This document shows, piece by piece, positions 59,918 to 64,000 of a stretch of DNA of 64,000 bases (positions within the stretch are counted from its first letter, which is position 1; every line of letters begins with the position of its first letter). Source of the DNA: Anagrus nilaparvatae (lineage: Eukaryota; Arthropoda; Insecta; Hymenoptera; Mymaridae); NCBI GenBank assembly GCA_022575985.1, contig JAKSXM010000272.1, forward strand, positions 21,200,501-21,264,500, written 5' to 3'. The notes below the pieces were generated by a model. It did no database searches and had not been told where the DNA came from. It was given only the letters and a program-made list of their open reading frames with translations. A program made the translations under genes and the position numbers.

Positions 59918-61538
59918 ACACAATAATATTTATAATCGACCTTTTTACGAGTACATAGTATTAAATGAATTTACAAATTCATCGCCCACGCTTTTTATAT
60001 GCGGATGCTTATCGTCATCTCTTTTTTTATTAAGGCATACAAAGCGGCGACATTAGATGAATTTTTAAACTTATTTAAAAATTTGAATTTACGCGGATTT
60101 TAAATGTCGGTACAGAAGGTACCTAGCGTTTCGATCAACACTAACACATAGATCTCATCAGTGTAGCTGTGTGTGTTAGTGTATGTGCTACAGACGCTGA
60201 TGTAAACACGTCCTTATTTTTCTTATATAGTTAACAAATGGCGATTTTAGCACTTGTGAGGACGACTCACATTGCTTTAGCCATCTGTTCTGTATATAAG
60301 AAATGATTTTATATATATATATTTATTGAAAATGCGAGTTGAATGTTATAACTCAGAGCGTTATTAGGTCCAAGCTCTATATATGAAAATTAATAATTTT
60401 TTTATTACTCGTTTGTAATTCTTACACAATAATATTTATAATCGACCTTTTTACGAGTACATAGTATTAAATGAATTTACAAATTCATCGCCCACGCTTT
60501 TTATATGCGGATGCTTATCGTCATCTCTTTTTTTATTAAGGCATACAAAGCGGCGACATTAGATGAATTTTTAAACTTATTTAAAAATTTGAATTTACGC
60601 GGATTTTAAATGTCGGTACAGAAGGTACCTAGCGTTTCGATCAACACTAACACATAGATCTCATCAGTGTAGCTGTGTGTGTTAGTGTATGTGCTACAGA
60701 CGCTGATGTAAACACGTCCTTATTTTTCTTATATAGTTAACAAATGGCGATTTTAGCACTTGTGAGGACGACTCACATTGCTTTAGCCATCTGTTCTGTA
60801 TATAAGAAATGATTTTATATATATATATTTATTGAAAATGCGAGTTGAATGTTATAACTCAGAGCGTTATTAGGTCCAAGCTCTATATATGAAAATTAAT
60901 AATTTTTTTATTACTCGTTTGTAATTCTTACACAATAATATTTATAATCGACCTTTTTACGAGTACATAGTATTAAATGAATTTACAAATTCATCGCCCA
61001 CGCTTTTTATATGCGGATGCTTATCGTCATCTCTTTTTTTATTAAGGCATACAAAGCGGCGACATTAGATGAATTTTTAAACTTATTTAAAAATTTGAAT
61101 TTACGCGGATTTTAAATGTCGGTACAGAAGGTACCTAGCGTTTCGATCAACACTAACACATAGATCTCATCAGTGTAGCTGTGTGTGTTAGTGTATGTGC
61201 TACAGACGCTGATGTAAACACGTCCTTATTTTTCTTATATAGTTAACAAATGGCGATTTTAGCACTTGTGATTAGTGTTGATCGAAACGCTAGGTACCTT
61301 CTGTACCGACATTTAAAATCCGCGTAAATTCAAATTTTTAAATAAGTTTAAAAATTCATCTAATGTCGCCGCTTTGTATGCCTTAATAAAAAAAGAGATG
61401 ACGATAAGCATCCGCATATAAAAAGCGTGGGCGATGAATTTGTAAATTCATTTAATACTATGTACTCGTAAAAAGGTCGATTATAAATATTATTGTGTAA
61501 GAATTACAAACGAGTAATAAAAAAATTATTAATTTTCA
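59918..61538. repeat. 506-bp tandem repeat with inverted terminal copy
   Basis: The motif acaataatatttataatcga starts at 59,920, 60,426 and 60,932, exactly 506 bases apart each time. Copies look nearly identical. The third copy is cut at about 61,270 (agcacttgtg), and an inverted copy of its first part runs from 61,271 to 61,538, ending acgagtaataaaaaaattat. Both outer flanks show aaatctaaatac, which may be a target-site duplication. A tgtatataagaaatg TATA-like stretch is inside each full unit. Origin unknown. Confidence 0.85.
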
Positions 61539-62084
61539 AATCTAAATACAATTGTGCCTGAAATAATGTTTAGAATGCTTCAAAAAATTTGTAAGATGTT
61601 CATGTAAACCATAGCGAGTAAAATAATTCATTGCTTTAAGGCAAGCTAAATATTCTTGATATAAATATCAATTATCTTACTAATTTGATTTTTAATAATT
61701 AAATTCTTTTACTTGCCTTTGTCACTTTCTCATACAAAATTGGTCTTCAGAATGAAAAAATAAATATGATAAGACATCCTTGGAATCATGATACCAATGA
61801 CTTGAGCAAGAATGGGCCTCATCTGGGATGCTTACGTACCTATAAAAAATAATCAAATATTTTCACAGCAAAGTGCATAAGATTATATTCATAAAAATTA
61901 ATTAATTGCATTACCTGCTATACTTTTATTTGGAAAATATGAACTGCTGCATATTATTGCAGATTGCTAATAGACTAAAACCCATATAACCTGTAAAAAA
62001 AAAATAACAATTTCAAAAAGAATCAAGTTCTTTTATCAAACTAATTTATTTTTTAATTTTGATTTGGTTACTTATCTGATTTTT

Positions 62085-62315
62085 TATGATGTTTAATAAT
62101 TCCGTTAATTCTTTTCCATCTAATATTTTTAATTTTCTTGACAATTTTTTTGTTGTTGTTGACATCAGTACCCGCCACATGTGTCTGCAGACATGTGACA
62201 AGAATCATGCACACGGCGGCCGGCAGGTAATGACTAATGATGGCAACCGCAACAACAAAAATTGTCAAGAAAATTAAAAATATTTGATGGAAAAGAATTT
62301 ACGGAATTATTAATT
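62085..62315. mobile_element. Hairpin MITE, about 0.23 kb
   Basis: The left arm ttaataattccgttaattct and the right arm agaatttacggaattattaa are inverse partners. Pairing continues through aattttcttgacaatttttt and its inverse. The loop region is GC-rich (acacggcggccggcaggtaa) and contains the palindrome acatgtgtctgcagacatgt. Confidence 0.8.
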
Positions 62316-63022
62316 AAAAAAAGTTTGATATTGCGTTCCCGCTTCCCTACAGTATCGACGGAAACAACAGCTTAAAATTTGTCTGAAATAACGTTGCTTG
62401 AGACGTTTGAATAAGGTTTTAAACATAGTATATATGTATATATAATTTATGTGTATATATTTTTTTTATATACATATTTAGGAAAGTTTCGTCGTTACCA
62501 CTAACTTTCTTGCATATATACAATTAAGTTATTAAAAACATTAATTGTGTGTAGAATTGAAATGAATTAAATTATTCATTTGCAAAAATTGAGTTTCGTA
62601 TCTTCATAAGAACTGCGCCATCGGTAATTTTTTTACAGATGATAACCTAACATTGATTCAGCTTTACAACAATTTTCTGCTAAGCGTGGTGGCTTATGTC
62701 TATATTGGAAGAATATTGCATTCTATTTCGAATATTTGTCGTGTAAAAGTAGAGAGCAGTAACAGTAAAATTAATATTTCAAGTATGATTAACGATTCGC
62801 AAGTTGATTGGTTATCAGGACATTGACAAGCACTTAGAGCATTTTTAAATAAAAATACTCAAATCACAATACCGTTAGTAAAAAAATTTTTTAGTACTTT
62901 TATAGCATCGAGGCAATTCCAAACACTTTATTTATTCATTTAACAGACCTGTTGTTCCTAGATCTTAGTTAAACCATAGTCCACTCGGTCATTTCCAGTT
63001 AAGGTAATTATTTAAATTTTTA
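62316..63022. other. Intergenic, no upstream fliI exons found
   Basis: AT-rich sequence. I searched it for earlier leucine-rich-repeat exons of the Flightless-I copy and saw none. Confidence 0.45.
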
Positions 63023-63023
63023 G

Positions 63024-63933
63024 ATTTCATAGGAATACCATCTGGTATTGGAAAACTTTCCTCTTTGCAAGTTTTTTCCGCAGCAAAAAATAGATTGGAA
63101 ATGATTCCTGAAGGATTGTGCAGATGCAGTTCATTGAAACAGTTAATATTAGCATCAAACCGACTCATTACAGTACCAGATATTATTCATTTACTGACAG
63201 ATTTAGAATGTTTAGATTTAAGAGATAATCAAAATTTAGTCATGCTACCAAAACCCATGGAAGTTCAACGAGGATCTGGTATAGAATTTTATAATATTGA
63301 TTTTTCACTTCAACATCAGCTAAGACTTGCAATAACGCTCCTGGTAATAACGCTCCTGCACCAACAAAAACTGCCAGTATGTTACTTGCAATCTTAACTT
63401 TTATTTGTTTAAAGATTTAAATTCATTAAACTTTTAAACTTTTCAGATAGTAGTAAAGACCCTATTGCTCGAGAATTGAGGTTAATAAGACAACGGGATA
63501 TAGTAGCTGGCTTATCTGTCTGGGAGATAGAAAATTTTTTACCAAATCAAATTGAAGAAGTTGCTCATGGGAAATTTTATGAAGGAATTTGTTACATAGT
63601 TTTAAAAACTAGCATTGATTATAGTGAATCTTTACTATGGGCTATTTATTTTTGGATTGGTAAAAAGGCATCGATAAATATTAAAAAAAATATATTTATC
63701 AAAGTTTAATAATTTTAACTTCTTTACATGGTTTTATTTATCAGCAGCTTGATAAATGTGCATGCGCAGCAATTCATTCAGTAAATTTAAGAAATTTCCT
63801 TGGAGCACAGTGTCGAACAATAAGAGAAGAACAAAGAGAAGAATCTGACGAATTTCTTAATCTCTTTGAGAAAGGAATCACTTACATTGAAGGAGGGAGA
63901 ACTTCTTCTGGATTTTATACAGTTGAAGATACG
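63024..63933 (+). pseudogene. fliI: Flightless-I copy, 5'-incomplete and damaged
   Basis: Flightless-I joins N-terminal leucine-rich repeats to C-terminal gelsolin repeats and regulates actin and nuclear receptors. Here only the end of the repeats ([30 protein letters not shown]), the linker [13 protein letters not shown] and the start of the first gelsolin repeat (WEIENFLPNQIEEVAHGKF, then [16 protein letters not shown] and [17 protein letters not shown]) are present, in about three exon blocks (63024-63374, 63448-63675, 63748-63933). Lesions: earlier repeats are absent; the frame shifts by one after RLA; about 50-60 linker residues between RQRD and GLSVWEIENF are missing compared with the family; the expected donor after KKAS reads ataaat rather than gtaaat. 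Together these suggest a decaying duplicate. It may continue beyond the window. Confidence 0.75.
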
Positions 63934-64000
63934 GTAAATAATTGTATTTATAAATTTTATCACATTAATTTAAAGTAAGTTACATTACATTAAATTAATT

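Noticed and set aside
1..64000. tRNA or rRNA genes
   Set aside because: I saw no cloverleaf with A and B box motifs and no rRNA-like segment, though a proper scan was not possible.

Overview
This is a very AT-rich eukaryotic nuclear window. Its small phase-conserved introns, spliced animal genes and gene content (mitochondrial MTO1, Rab5, kynurenine aminotransferase, Flightless-I, axonemal proteins) point to an insect. A parasitoid-wasp-like genome would fit, but that is a guess. I built the gene models by eye from GT/AG boundaries, reading-frame continuity and family motifs. No transcript evidence was available.

Layout. Positions 1-7,650 hold no convincing gene, only foldback and hairpin repeats and a short orphan ORF. 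Positions 7,655-24,333 are a dense plus-strand block: an MKRN2OS-like gene, MTO1 only 53 bases later, then two long multi-exon coiled-coil genes (A and B). Gene A carries an in-frame stop exactly at an exon end and a truncated non-LTR retrotransposon in one intron. A minus-strand gene resembling the ciliary protein CFAP119 converges on gene B. Rab5 is on the minus strand at 28.8-30.0 kb, with a long AT-rich region upstream. At 35-37.3 kb lies a minus-strand F-box/leucine-rich-repeat gene with an acidic tail. KAT copy 1 (38.6-40.3 kb, plus) converges on a CIMIP2/FAM166-type axonemal gene (40.5-42.0 kb, minus).

Positions 42-63 kb are mostly repeats: tandem, foldback and terminal-inverted-repeat elements, poly-C minisatellites and a 506-bp tandem repeat ending in an inverted copy. 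KAT copy 2 (49.6-54.5 kb, plus) sits in this region. Its exon lengths match copy 1, but its introns are swollen by repeats. The window ends in a 5'-incomplete Flightless-I copy with several lesions, probably a pseudogene.

The genes do not form one pathway. MTO1 modifies mitochondrial tRNAs, Rab5 controls early endosomes, the KAT enzymes act in tryptophan/kynurenine metabolism, and the F-box protein probably selects substrates for ubiquitin ligation. CFAP119, CIMIP2 and possibly the coiled-coil genes suggest a loose sperm/cilium neighbourhood. The most unusual items are the stop codon at a coiled-coil exon boundary, the KAT pair with a likely gene-conversion tract, the decayed Flightless-I copy and the composite repeat at 55.5-58.2 kb.
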